Positions 35,399-44,200 of a stretch of 64,000 nucleotides of DNA are shown piece after piece. Within the stretch, counting starts at the first letter, position 1, and each line of letters opens with the position of its first letter. The notes beneath the pieces are model-generated. The model was not told the origin of the DNA, did not search any database, and saw only the letters and a list, made by a program, of their open reading frames with translations. Origin of the DNA: Bdellovibrio sp047344985 (GTDB taxonomy: Bacteria > Bdellovibrionota > Bdellovibrionia > Bdellovibrionales > Bdellovibrionaceae); contig NZ_CP178861.1 in NCBI RefSeq assembly GCF_047344985.1, forward strand, positions 620,001-684,000, given 5' to 3'. A program made the position numbers and the translations under genes.

Positions 35399-35490
35399 CC
35401 TGTCCATTCCATTTTCCCTCGCAAGCGTTCGTGACCACTCCCCCTCTACGAGAGGAAGTGGTCACGAAACGGGAAAATGGAATGGACAGG
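35399..35490. repeat. 92-nt near-perfect inverted repeat
   Basis: The outer arms are 20 bp each (35399-35418 and 35471-35490, perfect); the middle arms are 12 bp (TTCGTGACCACT at 35428-35439 with AGTGGTCACGAA at 35457-35468, perfect); the inner arms are 5 bp (CCTCT/AGAGG). The only irregularity is an asymmetric internal loop, nine bases on the left and two on the right. No T-tract follows, so it is not a simple terminator. It lies 110 bp upstream of the recombinase operon. It may be a recombination or replication site, a cruciform, or the template of a stable RNA. Confidence 0.8.
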
Positions 35491-35600
35491 ATAAGAAAAA
35501 TTAATAGGAAAATATAAATGAAATAGAGTATGAGAGAGGGGAACAAAAGACAGGAGGAAAAGGCAAAAAAAACAATCAATCAAAAAACGGAGGTACAGAT

Positions 35601-35624
35601 ATGAATAAGGAAAATAGTAATTGA
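35601..35624 (+). CDS. Seven-residue leader cistron
   Basis: GGAGGT six bases before an ATG gives the best ribosome site in this region. It encodes MNKENSN and stops at TGA, which overlaps the ATG of the next gene (TGATG). The next gene has no ribosome site of its own, so this short cistron probably loads ribosomes for it by translational coupling. Confidence 0.6.
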   Translation: MNKENSN

Positions 35625-35809
35625 TGCGAGTTGTAGGAGTACAAAACTACGAACTTGAAATGATCGAGGTGCAATTAAAACGAACTGACTACGAAAACCA
35701 AGTTGTGCAACTGGTAAAAGCCTTGCTCGAAATTGACCGTGCTATGAAAACGCATAAGGATCAAGCGAGTGATCAAAGCACAGCTTCAGAAATGAAGGAG
35801 GCTAGCTAA
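35624..35809 (+). CDS. 61-residue protein coupled to the serine recombinase
   Basis: Begins in TGATG, overlapping the leader stop, and ends in TAATG, overlapping the recombinase start by one base. Encodes MRVVGVQNYELEMIEVQLK and a predicted helix (NQVVQLVKALLEIDRAM) with an acidic/polar tail. No recognised family. Its position suggests a partner or directionality factor for the recombinase, which is an inference from context only. Confidence 0.6.
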   Translation: MRVVGVQNYELEMIEVQLKRTDYENQVVQLVKALLEIDRAMKTHKDQASDQSTASEMKEAS

Positions 35810-37491
35810 TGAAAAGAATCGGAATCTACATCCGTGTGTCCACGGAAGAACAAGCCAGAATCCAAGATGGCTCACTTGTCTCTCAAAAAAATCGCTTACT
35901 AGAATACATAGAATTTCAAAATAAAAGAGAACCCAACTGGGGAACTTTGGTCGACATTTATTGCGACGAAGGTAAATCCGCCAAGAACATGAAGGGTCGT
36001 CCTGAGTTCCTGCATTTACTTAACGACATCAAACTTGGAAAAATTGATCTCATCATAGCAACGGAACTCTCACGCCTGAATCGCAACATCAAAGACTTCT
36101 GTGAGGTTTGGGATCTTTTAAAAAAGCATAAAGCAAGCTTCGTCACTTTACGCGAGCAGTTTGACACAACAACTGCCAGTGGCGAAATGATGGTCTTTAA
36201 TCTTATCAACTATGCCCAGTACGAACGCATGCAAACGTCTGAACGAATCGCAGCCAACTGGCTGTCACGATCTAAGCGTGGACTTTTCAATGGTGGGACA
36301 ATTCCATTGGGCTATGATCGCAATCCCAAAAACAAAGGTGAACTTGTCATCAATCAAGATGAAGCAAGTGCTGTTCAGAAAATATTTGTGACCTTTCTTG
36401 AAAAAGAATCGCTCCGTAAAACCCAAGTCGCATTGATTCAGCAAGGGATCTTCAACAAGAAGTTTACTAACAAGCATGGCATTGAAAGAGGCGGCAAAAT
36501 CTTTACCGTCGGTACTCTACAATCCCTTTTAACCAACAAAACGTATTTGGGACTTAAAGATGTAAAACACAAAGGCGGTGCTATAGAGACGATAAAAGCC
36601 GTTTGGCCCGCAATTGTTAGCGAAGAAATATTCAATAAGACCCAAGAACGCCTAAGTAAGAATAAGAACAGATACAAGCCTGAGTCTTGGAAGAAATATC
36701 CATTCCCACTCACTGAACTTGTTCAATGTGGCGAATGCGGGAAGTCCCTCGGTGGTAAGTCCGGCACTGGCAGAACTGAAAAGCACTTTTACTATGGTCA
36801 TCCTCAACTTAAGAATCCTTTAGCAAAGGATCATGCGCATCAGTGCCAGGTAAAGAACGTCAGAGCTCCGAGACTTGAAGAGATCGTCATTAAGTCTTTA
36901 AAGACCCTGTTAAGCGATCCAAGCCTCATTGCAAAGTGGATCGAGATCTACAAATCAAAGACCACAAGCGACTTGCCAGAGATTCATGCGCAAACCAAAA
37001 AGCTAGATCAAGAAATCCTGACAACTTCAAAACGCATCAGCAACTTAGTACAAAGAATTGCGGACTTACTAGCGGAAGTTCCCGCTGACGCTTTTTATGA
37101 GCAAATCAAGCAGATGACTCAAAAGTTGAACGACTTGAAACTTGCAAAGGAAAATCTAAAAACAAAAGAACTGGATTTGCGCGCTCAAGAAATCAACCAC
37201 GAGGGTTTCAAGGCCAAGATCCAACAAGTGTTAGCGAATTTAGAGCAAGCCCCTAAAGAGCTTCAACGGCCAGTCTTTACAAATCTGGTGAAATTCATCG
37301 AAATCCATCCAACCAAGATCAAAATGGGCCTCTACGCGCCCGTAAAAGAATCATTGAAAGCCACAGGAACCGATGGAATCCCAGATTCCGGGCATAAAAA
37401 AAGCCGACTCGAAAGTCAGCTTTTCTGTCTCAACAGCTCAACCCGTGTGGGTTCGAGTACTGTTGGAATTGGTGCCCCGCGAGGGACTTGA
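35809..37491 (+). CDS. Large serine recombinase
   Basis: Resolvase domain at the start: IYIRVSTEEQA with catalytic Ser11, CDEGKSAKN, ATELSRLNRN with the active-site Arg. A recombinase domain follows (NGGTIPLGYDRNPKNKGEL), then a zinc ribbon (C307-x2-C310 ... C346) and a coiled coil at 380-460. These enzymes integrate or excise phages, ICEs and staphylococcal cassette-like elements between short att sites. The frame continues through a terminator hairpin (from codon about 530) into the 3' end of the tRNA-Leu gene, whose TGA stops it, so the last 30 residues are probably flanking DNA. Confidence 0.9.
   Translation: MKRIGIYIRVSTEEQARIQDGSLVSQKNRLLEYIEFQNKREPNWGTLVDIYCDEGKSAKNMKGRPEFLHLLNDIKLGKIDLIIATELSRLNRNIKDFCEVWDLLKKHKASFVTLREQFDTTTASGEMMVFNLINYAQYERMQTSERIAANWLSRSKRGLFNGGTIPLGYDRNPKNKGELVINQDEASAVQKIFVTFLEKESLRKTQVALIQQGIFNKKFTNKHGIERGGKIFTVGTLQSLLTNKTYLGLKDVKHKGGAIETIKAVWPAIVSEEIFNKTQERLSKNKNRYKPESWKKYPFPLTELVQCGECGKSLGGKSGTGRTEKHFYYGHPQLKNPLAKDHAHQCQVKNVRAPRLEEIVIKSLKTLLSDPSLIAKWIEIYKSKTTSDLPEIHAQTKKLDQEILTTSKRISNLVQRIADLLAEVPADAFYEQIKQMTQKLNDLKLAKENLKTKELDLRAQEINHEGFKAKIQQVLANLEQAPKELQRPVFTNLVKFIEIHPTKIKMGLYAPVKESLKATGTDGIPDSGHKKSRLESQLFCLNSSTRVGSSTVGIGAPRGT
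37396..37424 (+). terminator. Terminator inside the recombinase reading frame; right flank copy
   Basis: AAAAAAGCCGACT (37396-37409) pairs with AGTCAGCTTTT (37414-37424), CGAA loop. Arms are nearly identical to the hairpin at 33995-34024; the loops differ. Confidence 0.75.
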
Positions 37492-37552
37492 ACCCCCACG
37501 CTTGCGCACTAGATCCTAAGTCTAGCGTGTCTGCCAATTTCACCAGCGGGGC
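37470..37552 (-). tRNA. tRNA-Leu (anticodon UAG)
   Basis: Minus-strand cloverleaf: acceptor GCCCCGC/GCGGGGC, D-arm with GGTGAAATTGGCAGACAC, anticodon stem CTAGA/TCTAG with loop CTTAGGA (anticodon TAG), long variable arm (GCGCAAGCGT) as expected for tRNA-Leu, T-arm GGGGGTTCAAGTCCCTC, and an encoded CCA. The 3' end overlaps the recombinase frame by 22 nt on the opposite strand. Confidence 0.93.
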
Positions 37553-37576
37553 AACACCTTAAATTTGAAACACAGT

Positions 37577-37598
37577 GATAGCGCAGTTCTGCGCTATC
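37577..37598 (-). terminator. Hairpin after gcvH
   Basis: GATAGCGCA (37577-37585) pairs perfectly with TGCGCTATC (37590-37598), four-base loop, between gcvH and the tRNA gene on the same strand. The T-tract is weak. Confidence 0.5.
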
Positions 37599-37611
37599 TT
37601 GCAAGAAAAAA

Positions 37612-38001
37612 CTATTTCTCGCTGATCAATTTTTTGTAGTCCGGAGCTCTCATAAGATTTGCGAGTTCCTTTTCGGTATCCATTTCGATACGAACCAACC
37701 AGCCTTCATTAACTGGATCGTCGTTCAATACAGATGGATCGTCGCCCAAAGCTGTATTTACTTCGATCACAGTGCCTGAAACTGGGGCATAAAGGTCGCT
37801 CACGGCTTTAACGGACTCAATAACGCCGAAAGTTTGGCCTTGAGTGATTTTTTGACCTTCTTCTGGAAGCTCAACGTACACGACTTCGCCCAATTGATCT
37901 TGAGCAAATTCAGTGATTCCAACAGTTACGATGTTCTCGTCAACTTGAGCCCACTCGTGTTCTTTTGTGTAGTAATAGTCTTCAGGGATGTGAAATGCCA
38001 T
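37612..38001 (-). CDS. gcvH: Glycine cleavage system H protein
   Basis: Lipoyl domain: TVGITEFAQDQLGEVVYVEL, GVIESVKAVSDLYAPVSG with the lipoyl Lys in ESVKAVSD, NDDPVNEGWLVRI. 129 residues, normal. The lipoamide arm carries the aminomethyl group from GcvP to GcvT. Lies 10 nt downstream of gcvT in one operon. Confidence 0.97.
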   Translation of the reverse strand: MAFHIPEDYYYTKEHEWAQVDENIVTVGITEFAQDQLGEVVYVELPEEGQKITQGQTFGVIESVKAVSDLYAPVSGTVIEVNTALGDDPSVLNDDPVNEGWLVRIEMDTEKELANLMRAPDYKKLISEK

Positions 38002-38011
38002 GTTCGGCTCC

Positions 38012-39094
38012 TTATTTCGTTACAAATGGGGTCTTGCACACAACGGCTTTTACTTTGCGGCCGCGAATATCAAGAAGGAATTCTGTTCCCTCTTTCGCAT
38101 AAGCCACGTCGATAAAAGCGATCCCAATAGGTTCATCCAAAGTCGGAGAATGTGTACCACTTGTTACCTTGCCGATTTCTTTGTTGTCAAAAGAAAATAG
38201 GCTGTAACCTTGGCGAGGGATGCCCTTCTCAAGCATCTTAAATCCCACAAGATTTTGCTTTAGACCGGCTTCTTTTTTGCCTACAATTTGGGCTTTTCCC
38301 ATGAAGTCTTTTTTAGCGGGTTTAATCACCCAGCCAAGACCGGCTTCATATGGATTCGTCGTGTCATCAATTTCATGGCCGTACAAAGAGTATTTCATCT
38401 CTGTGCGCAAAGTATCGCGGGCACCCAAGCCGATGCCCATGACTCCCAAATCTTTACCTTGCTCCAAAAGTGCATTCCAAAGAGCCACTGTTCCTGCGGC
38501 CTCAACGAAAACTTCACAGCCTTTTTCGCCTGTGTAGCCTGTTGTTGCGACCATGATTTTATGGTTTTGGAATTGGCCGGTTTTTACAGTGAAAGATTTC
38601 ATCTCGCTCACTTTGAATCCGAAAACGCGATCACAAAGTTCCAAAGCTTTCGGTCCTTGAATGGCGATCTGACCCCAACGATCACTCTCGTCAGTCATGT
38701 CAGCACCCTTGTTGTGTTTCGTCATCCACGCAAAGTCTTTGTCTTTGTTCGAGGCATTCACGCACACAAGGTAGTCTTCGTTTTTCTTAAGGCAGTAAAC
38801 GATGATGTCATCGACCAAACCGCCTTGGTCATTCGGAAGAAGAGAGTATTGAGCTTCACCGTCGTTCAATTTGGCAACGTCGTTTGTTGTCAGCCACTCT
38901 AGGGTCTCCAGAGCTTTCGGGCCTTTCACGCGAACTTCTCCCATGTGAGAGACGTCGAAAAGTCCCACGTTCGTGCGCACGTTGTTGTGCTCTTCACGAA
39001 GGCCGATGTATTGAACAGGCATGTACCAGCCGGCGAAGTCGACCATGCGGGCACCCATTTTTTCATGTGTTTCTGCGAGAGGTGTCTTTTTCAT
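38012..39094 (-). CDS. gcvT: Aminomethyltransferase (glycine cleavage T protein)
   Basis: Start at 39094 (MKKTPLAETHEKMGARMVDF) matches the family N-terminus; the frame is open further upstream. Tetrahydrofolate-binding features: GWYMPVQY, GLFDVSHMGEVRVKG, LCDRVFGF, GLGARDTLRTEMKYSLYGHE. Releases ammonia and forms 5,10-methylene-THF from the H-protein adduct. Followed by gcvH; gcvP is 10 kb away. Confidence 0.96.
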   Translation of the reverse strand: MKKTPLAETHEKMGARMVDFAGWYMPVQYIGLREEHNNVRTNVGLFDVSHMGEVRVKGPKALETLEWLTTNDVAKLNDGEAQYSLLPNDQGGLVDDIIVYCLKKNEDYLVCVNASNKDKDFAWMTKHNKGADMTDESDRWGQIAIQGPKALELCDRVFGFKVSEMKSFTVKTGQFQNHKIMVATTGYTGEKGCEVFVEAAGTVALWNALLEQGKDLGVMGIGLGARDTLRTEMKYSLYGHEIDDTTNPYEAGLGWVIKPAKKDFMGKAQIVGKKEAGLKQNLVGFKMLEKGIPRQGYSLFSFDNKEIGKVTSGTHSPTLDEPIGIAFIDVAYAKEGTEFLLDIRGRKVKAVVCKTPFVTK

Positions 39095-39143
39095 GGGCCC
39101 GAGTGTCCTTTCCTCTGGACAGACAGTCAACGAGGATTCTATT

Positions 39144-39659
39144 TTGACTCGCTCCATGTTTAAACTTTCTCGCCGAATGCAGCTTATTTACGATCTTCTT
39201 TTGCCCGGAAAACCGGTCTGGGATTTCTGTTGCGACCATGGCTATATGGGACTGAACGCCTATGAAAGCGGTCTTTTTCCCGAAGTGTATTTTGTCGACA
39301 AGGTAGAGCACATCATCGCACAGCTAAAAACACGCTTTGAAAACGAATATCATCGTGTGGATTCACCTGCGCAGGCGCACTTTCTTGCTCAACAGGGGGA
39401 GGAGATTGCGCGTCCTTTGCGGGGCTCTGTTGTTGTTGCCGGAGTGGGGGCGTTTACCATCTTTAAAATTATCCAAAGTCTTCATGAAAAAGGTCACTTA
39501 GAAGCCGAAAGATTGATCTTGTGTCCTCAAAGAGATGAAGAAAAACTGCTTCAGTTTTTCGCCGGGAGAGCGAATTTTGGATATGAATTGAGCAACGAAC
39601 ATTACGAAGTTGTCGAACGGGGACGCACTCGTAAGTTATTGATTTTTGATAAAAATTAA
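39144..39659 (+). CDS. TrmK-family tRNA (adenine-N1)-methyltransferase-like protein
   Basis: TTG start at 39144 has GAGG eight bases upstream; an ATG at 39156 is the alternative. SAM-binding VWDFCCDHGYMGLNA then the Tyr/Phe-rich EVYFVDKVEHI, and VVVAGVGAFTIFKII, the TrmK/COG2384 pattern. TrmK methylates A22 of tRNA. This copy is about 170 residues, shorter than typical TrmK, lacking the C-terminal coiled coil. Divergent from gcvT. Confidence 0.65.
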   Translation: MTRSMFKLSRRMQLIYDLLLPGKPVWDFCCDHGYMGLNAYESGLFPEVYFVDKVEHIIAQLKTRFENEYHRVDSPAQAHFLAQQGEEIARPLRGSVVVAGVGAFTIFKIIQSLHEKGHLEAERLILCPQRDEEKLLQFFAGRANFGYELSNEHYEVVERGRTRKLLIFDKN

Positions 39660-39766
39660 GTAATGTTCGGCCTTTTCATGACGCACCCGGAATGGCAGTA
39701 TTAAATGTCTGTAAGGCTGTGAACAAAATATTGATTATTAGGGTACCTGCAAATAATTGTGTCCTC

Positions 39767-40246
39767 ATGCAGGATGTAAATAAAAACTCAGATTTTAGAC
39801 AGTTTCTTGAAGATGAATTGGCTCGTCGTAGCCAAAACTATCCCCGTTATTCATTGCGTGCGTTCGCTCGTCATTTGGAAGTGGACTCGTCTTTCTTGTC
39901 CAAGATTCTAAACGGCAAAAGAACTGTCACAATGAGAACAATCCGTATGTTCGGGGAGCGTTTGAACCTGACTCCGGAAGAGCTTTCTCGTTTTGGCGAA
40001 ATCAGCCGCGAGAAAAAGATGAAGCGCAAGCTTGAGCGTCTTTTGGAGAAAATGCCAACGGAAGAGCGTGAGCAATCAACGATTTCAATCACAGTTGATG
40101 AAAACCGTCTTCCTGAAGCTAAAGAGAAAATCAAAGCTTTCCGCAAGGAATTGGCTCAGTTTCTTGATACAGGCGTTTCACAAGGAAAGACATATCAAAT
40201 TTCTGTGTCTCTTTTCCCTGTGTCAGGCTTCGGCGTTCACGACTAA
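39767..40246 (+). CDS. Miniature TIGR02147-type regulator
   Basis: N-terminal HTH of the TIGR02147 family: DFRQFLEDELARR, YSLRAFARHLEVDSSFLSKI, LNGKRTVTMRTIRMFGERLN, LTPEEL. The C-terminal 60 residues match the family tail: STISITVDENRLPEAKEKIK, AFRKELAQFL, KTYQISVSLFPVSG. The middle winged-helix domain is missing, so HTH and tail are joined directly. 159 residues. No ribosome site before the ATG, possibly leaderless. Target unknown. Confidence 0.7.
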   Translation: MQDVNKNSDFRQFLEDELARRSQNYPRYSLRAFARHLEVDSSFLSKILNGKRTVTMRTIRMFGERLNLTPEELSRFGEISREKKMKRKLERLLEKMPTEEREQSTISITVDENRLPEAKEKIKAFRKELAQFLDTGVSQGKTYQISVSLFPVSGFGVHD

Positions 40247-40279
40247 ACGTTGAAGTATCATTTAAAATAAAACTCGATC

Positions 40280-40314
40280 AACCGAGTGGTCTTCGCGGAT
40301 CACTCGGTTTTTTT
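40280..40314 (+). terminator. Rho-independent terminator
   Basis: AACCGAGTG (40280-40288) pairs with CACTCGGTT (40301-40309), twelve-base loop, then seven T. Confidence 0.85.
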
Positions 40315-40399
40315 ATTTAAAATCCGAGAAGTTTTGAAGTTCTCTTTGTACTTTAGCACGGTTTTCTTGTTTCAAAAAATCTCGTGATAGAATGCAATT

Positions 40400-41210
40400 A
40401 TGAAGACATTGTTTTCACGAATTCTTTTTTCTCTATTTTGCTTTCAGCGTTTTCGGGATAACTCGAGGGTATTCTGCTGAAGTCGTTTCTCTACTTTCGC
40501 CATACACGACACCGCCATTCATTGTTGATCAAAATAAAGAGGTCGGACTTATTTACGATCTTGCTAAATATTTAAATGCCAAAGCTCAGGGGAAATATAT
40601 TTTCAAAGTGGAAGTGGTTCCGCGGGCACGATTGGTAAAATACCTGGAAGAAGAAAAAACGTATGTGGTGCCTTTGGTCGCACCTCAGTGGTTTAAAGAT
40701 CCTCATGAAGAAAAGTTTTTGTGGACGTCCTCGCTGTATGAAGATGAAAACCTTTTGATCTCTCCCGCGCAAAAGCCCGTGGAATTTTTAAATCGTAATT
40801 CTTTGGTTGGTAAAAAAACGTCCAATGTTATTGGGCACCGAAACGCGATGGTTGAAGATTTGATCACTCACAAGCAGGTGCAAAGAATTGAGGCGGGTTC
40901 TTACGAAAATATTCTCAAGATGCTGGCTTCCGAAAGAATCGATTTCGCGATTTTTGGGCGTATGCTTTACGGATCTTTGATTGGCGAGTTGGGCTTGCAA
41001 AAGCAGTTGTATGTTTCTGCCAGACCCATTGAAAAGTTCTCACGCAAAGTCCTTATCAATCCGAAAAAACGCACGGATTTGCAGAAGTGGTTAGAAAAAG
41101 CCGTTCTTGATCTTCGAGGCAGCAAAGAATGGAAACGCATGCTGAGTTTTTATCTCGAAGTGAAAACTCAAAGGAATTTTTCGTCAGGCCTTCTTGTCTG
41201 CTCTTATTGA
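40400..41210 (+). pseudogene. Periplasmic solute-binding protein (family 3), frameshifted in the signal peptide
   Basis: ATG at 40400 starts MKTLFSRILF, a signal peptide, but the frame stops after 26 codons. The rest continues in the next frame as ITRGYSAEVVSLLSPYTTPP and the SBP_bac_3 pattern (FIVDQNKEVGLIYDLAKYLN, VPRARLVKYLEEE, SYENILKMLASERIDFAIFG). Removing one T from the T6 run at 40425-40430 restores a full protein of about 269 residues. Either a broken gene, a sequencing error or a phase-variable tract. Overlaps the convergent lipoprotein gene by 7 nt. Confidence 0.75.
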
Positions 41211-44200
41211 ACGTCAAAAATTGGATTTGGAACCATGAGCTTAGGATAAGGCACGACGCTGTTAAGTCGCGTATCGTATTTAAATACCAAGTTCCCGATC
41301 GCAAAGATCGCATAAGGAGAAATCACAGATCCACGGAATTCTCCATAATAACGGCTGTGCACATTTTGAGCGTTCACACGCAAGTGATCGAAGATGGTTG
41401 AAATACGAAGAGCGTTGATGGATGCTGCTCCCACTTTCGTTGGTTGTTCACCCCAATAACCGGCCCATGTCCAACCGTAATTCGCGTAATTCGTCATTTG
41501 ATAAGCGCCGTTATAGCGGCACATCGTTTCGTAAGCTGTGACCATATTGATAAGTGAATTCGTAGACTGACGATAAATGAGAGGTGTTGTTGTTAAGTGA
41601 TCATAGTTTGTCACTGTGCCAGTCCAAGTGTTGAAAAGCTCTTTCGCCCAGGCGCACTTCACGCTGTCCGCCGACGGATCGCAAGACGTGTAGTTGCCGT
41701 TAGAGACATAGTGAGACTCAAGATATGTAACGTGTTCCGGACGAAGAGGGCATTTCATAAACTCGAAAGCTCCGGCATCGTCATTACTTTTAATTGTTAA
41801 CGCGGCATCAGAGGCGTCGCGAAGGCCTCCAGGATTTGCGGCATTGGCAATTTTCAAAGCATCGTTATAAGCGTTATTCGAATTGCGAATCGAATAAAGA
41901 TCATAAAGTCCGATACCCATATGAAGATTGCGAGAAGACGTGATCTGCAAAGTCGGAGAAGAGGCCCCGCCCACGTAATTTATCGCGGGATTTCGAGTTG
42001 TTTCGATAAAAACGTTTCCGGCAACGTAGATAGAGCAGCCCACGTCGTCAGTCTGTATATCTGGATTTACAAGATGAAGAGTTCCGCTAATGATAACACT
42101 TCCATAACACACAATCGTTCCGTTATTTCTCACGAAGCTGCCGTAACCATAATCATGAATTTCCAAACCACTTAATCCTGGTTTCGAATTTGGACCTTTA
42201 TAGACGAAAGCTGTAGTACCTGCACTCAATGAAGCATCCAGCGCCAGAACTTCCGCATCAGAAGGGGCTCTGATTTTAACAGCGGATTTAAGAGTGATTC
42301 CGCCTTGAATATTTGCCATCGGCCAAGCAGGCATCGCTGTCGGCGCTGGATTGACTTGGACAAAACCATCTCCATCCATTTGGATTGTGCCCTGAGCATC
42401 CGTAATAGGAGCATAGTAGTTCCAAGGATTGGTGAAGAAATTTTTTAAGTTGATAGGGGCCGAGTTGGGATTTGCTGTTGCCTGTTTGATAAAGTTTTTA
42501 TCGGTGATGGTGATGTCAGGCATATACATCGAACCTGTGATTGAAAACGGCACGGTGTTGTTGTCGACATGGAACATGTGAGAGGCATTGATCGGAGCTG
42601 CGCCAAGAATATTATTAGCGTTTCCATAGTTGGCTTGCGCAATTCCAAAATCAGTTACGAGATCGGCCTGAATATTCGCATGACACCAAATACAAGAAAG
42701 CGGTTTGCTGACGGCCAAAGCTGGGTACATGCTCATCACATAGTTATCAACATGTACGCCGAAAGTTTTTGTGTCCGTTGTAACACCGTCACTGACTGTT
42801 AACGTGATCAGAGTTGTATCAGAAGCCGAAGCGTGAGCTGCACCCATCTGCAAAGACAGAGTTCCCGTTGTTCCAGAGACACTGCAGCTTGCGATATCCA
42901 CATAGTAACCATCCGCTGTTGTCGCAGAACATGTGAGAGTCTGTGGATCTGGAAATGTCGCTCCACCGGGATTTGTTGTAAAGTTCAAGTCAAAGATCGC
43001 ATTGGCAAAACATTTGTTACCGCATTTTTCTGCGACGGTGCCATTGGTTCCAGGCCATGCTGTGATTTGGGGGGCTTCATTCACAAAATTCACAGTAATA
43101 GCAACTTCCGAAGACACTGAGTGCGGTGTTGGCACAACGTTGTCAGAAAATTGCACTTTCACCTTACAAGGACCGCCATTGTAATCGGCACTGTTGTAGC
43201 GATTAAAATAATGAGCGGCCGGTTGAAATGTCAAAGCGCCCGTCGTGGCATCGATACTCACAGTTCCATAATCAGAACATTTTGGGGACGAAGCTGCTGG
43301 CAAAGAATAAGTGCCGCGAGTTTCTTCATTAGAATTCACTTGAGCGTCTACAAATAAGACTGTCGCGCCCACGTTGCGGTTTAAAGACGCCGTCGTTGGA
43401 ACCGTCAGCGTCGGAACAGATGTATCTAAAGTGAATGTCACTTGATTGCTTTGTGAAATATTGCCAGCTTCGTCACGCACCCACATCGTCAGAGTGTGTG
43501 AGCCATCTGGTCCCGCCACTGCAACGTAGTTTGTACCTGTCGCGCAGTTCATCCAGTCGGCATCAGTCAAAGCAGGTGCAGGAGCTCCGTCTTGTCTAAA
43601 AATAACTTTGTAAAACGAATCCGAATTTTGATTCAGATCATCGCAAGACGCGATGTCAACCCCTACGGGACTGTCCTGAATAGAACCGAACGCCAAACTG
43701 ATTGAAGGTGTCGAAGGGTTTGTTTGATCGAGCGTATAGGGGAGAGGATAAGGATAACAAAATGTATTTCCTGCGGCGTCTTCAGAAAGAACACTCCACG
43801 AGTAAGAACCTTCTGCTGTCAGTGCATTGCCAATGGGGAAATGAAATTCTCCGGAATCTTTGTCGGCTGTTGTGTTTGCTAATATCTGTCCGGAACAAGT
43901 GATGGAATTATAAAGTGTGACGATCGCTTTAGGCTCCGTCATCCCGTCAATAATAGGACGTGGATCAGGACTGACGGCTGCGGGAAGAATTGTTGCCGTG
44001 CCAATCGTAGGCAGAATGTCGTCGAAAATCACCTCGAAGGTGTCGGAGCTTTCGGATTTTTCTCCGTACTGACCCAAAGCAGCTCCTTGAGGAAGATTTA
44101 AAGAGACAAGTCCTTGTCCTTTGGGTGTCAGGTGAACGATGTAGGTTGTTTCATCTACTTTCGTGATATTCGTGATGTCGGCGTTCACTAATTGAAATTC

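Noticed and set aside
37430..37469. Possible tRNA fragment (GGGTTCGAGTAC) beside tRNA-Leu
   Set aside because: Resembles a T-arm but the stem does not pair properly and no other arm is present; treated as flanking DNA.
38012..39157. Longer gcvT start at 39157
   Set aside because: The upstream extension lacks family similarity; the GcvT N-terminus begins at the ATG at 39094.
42833..43184. Cys-rich open frames opposite the Ig-like lipoprotein gene
   Set aside because: They are shadows of the Ser/Thr/Gly-rich codons of the large lipoprotein and have no start signals.
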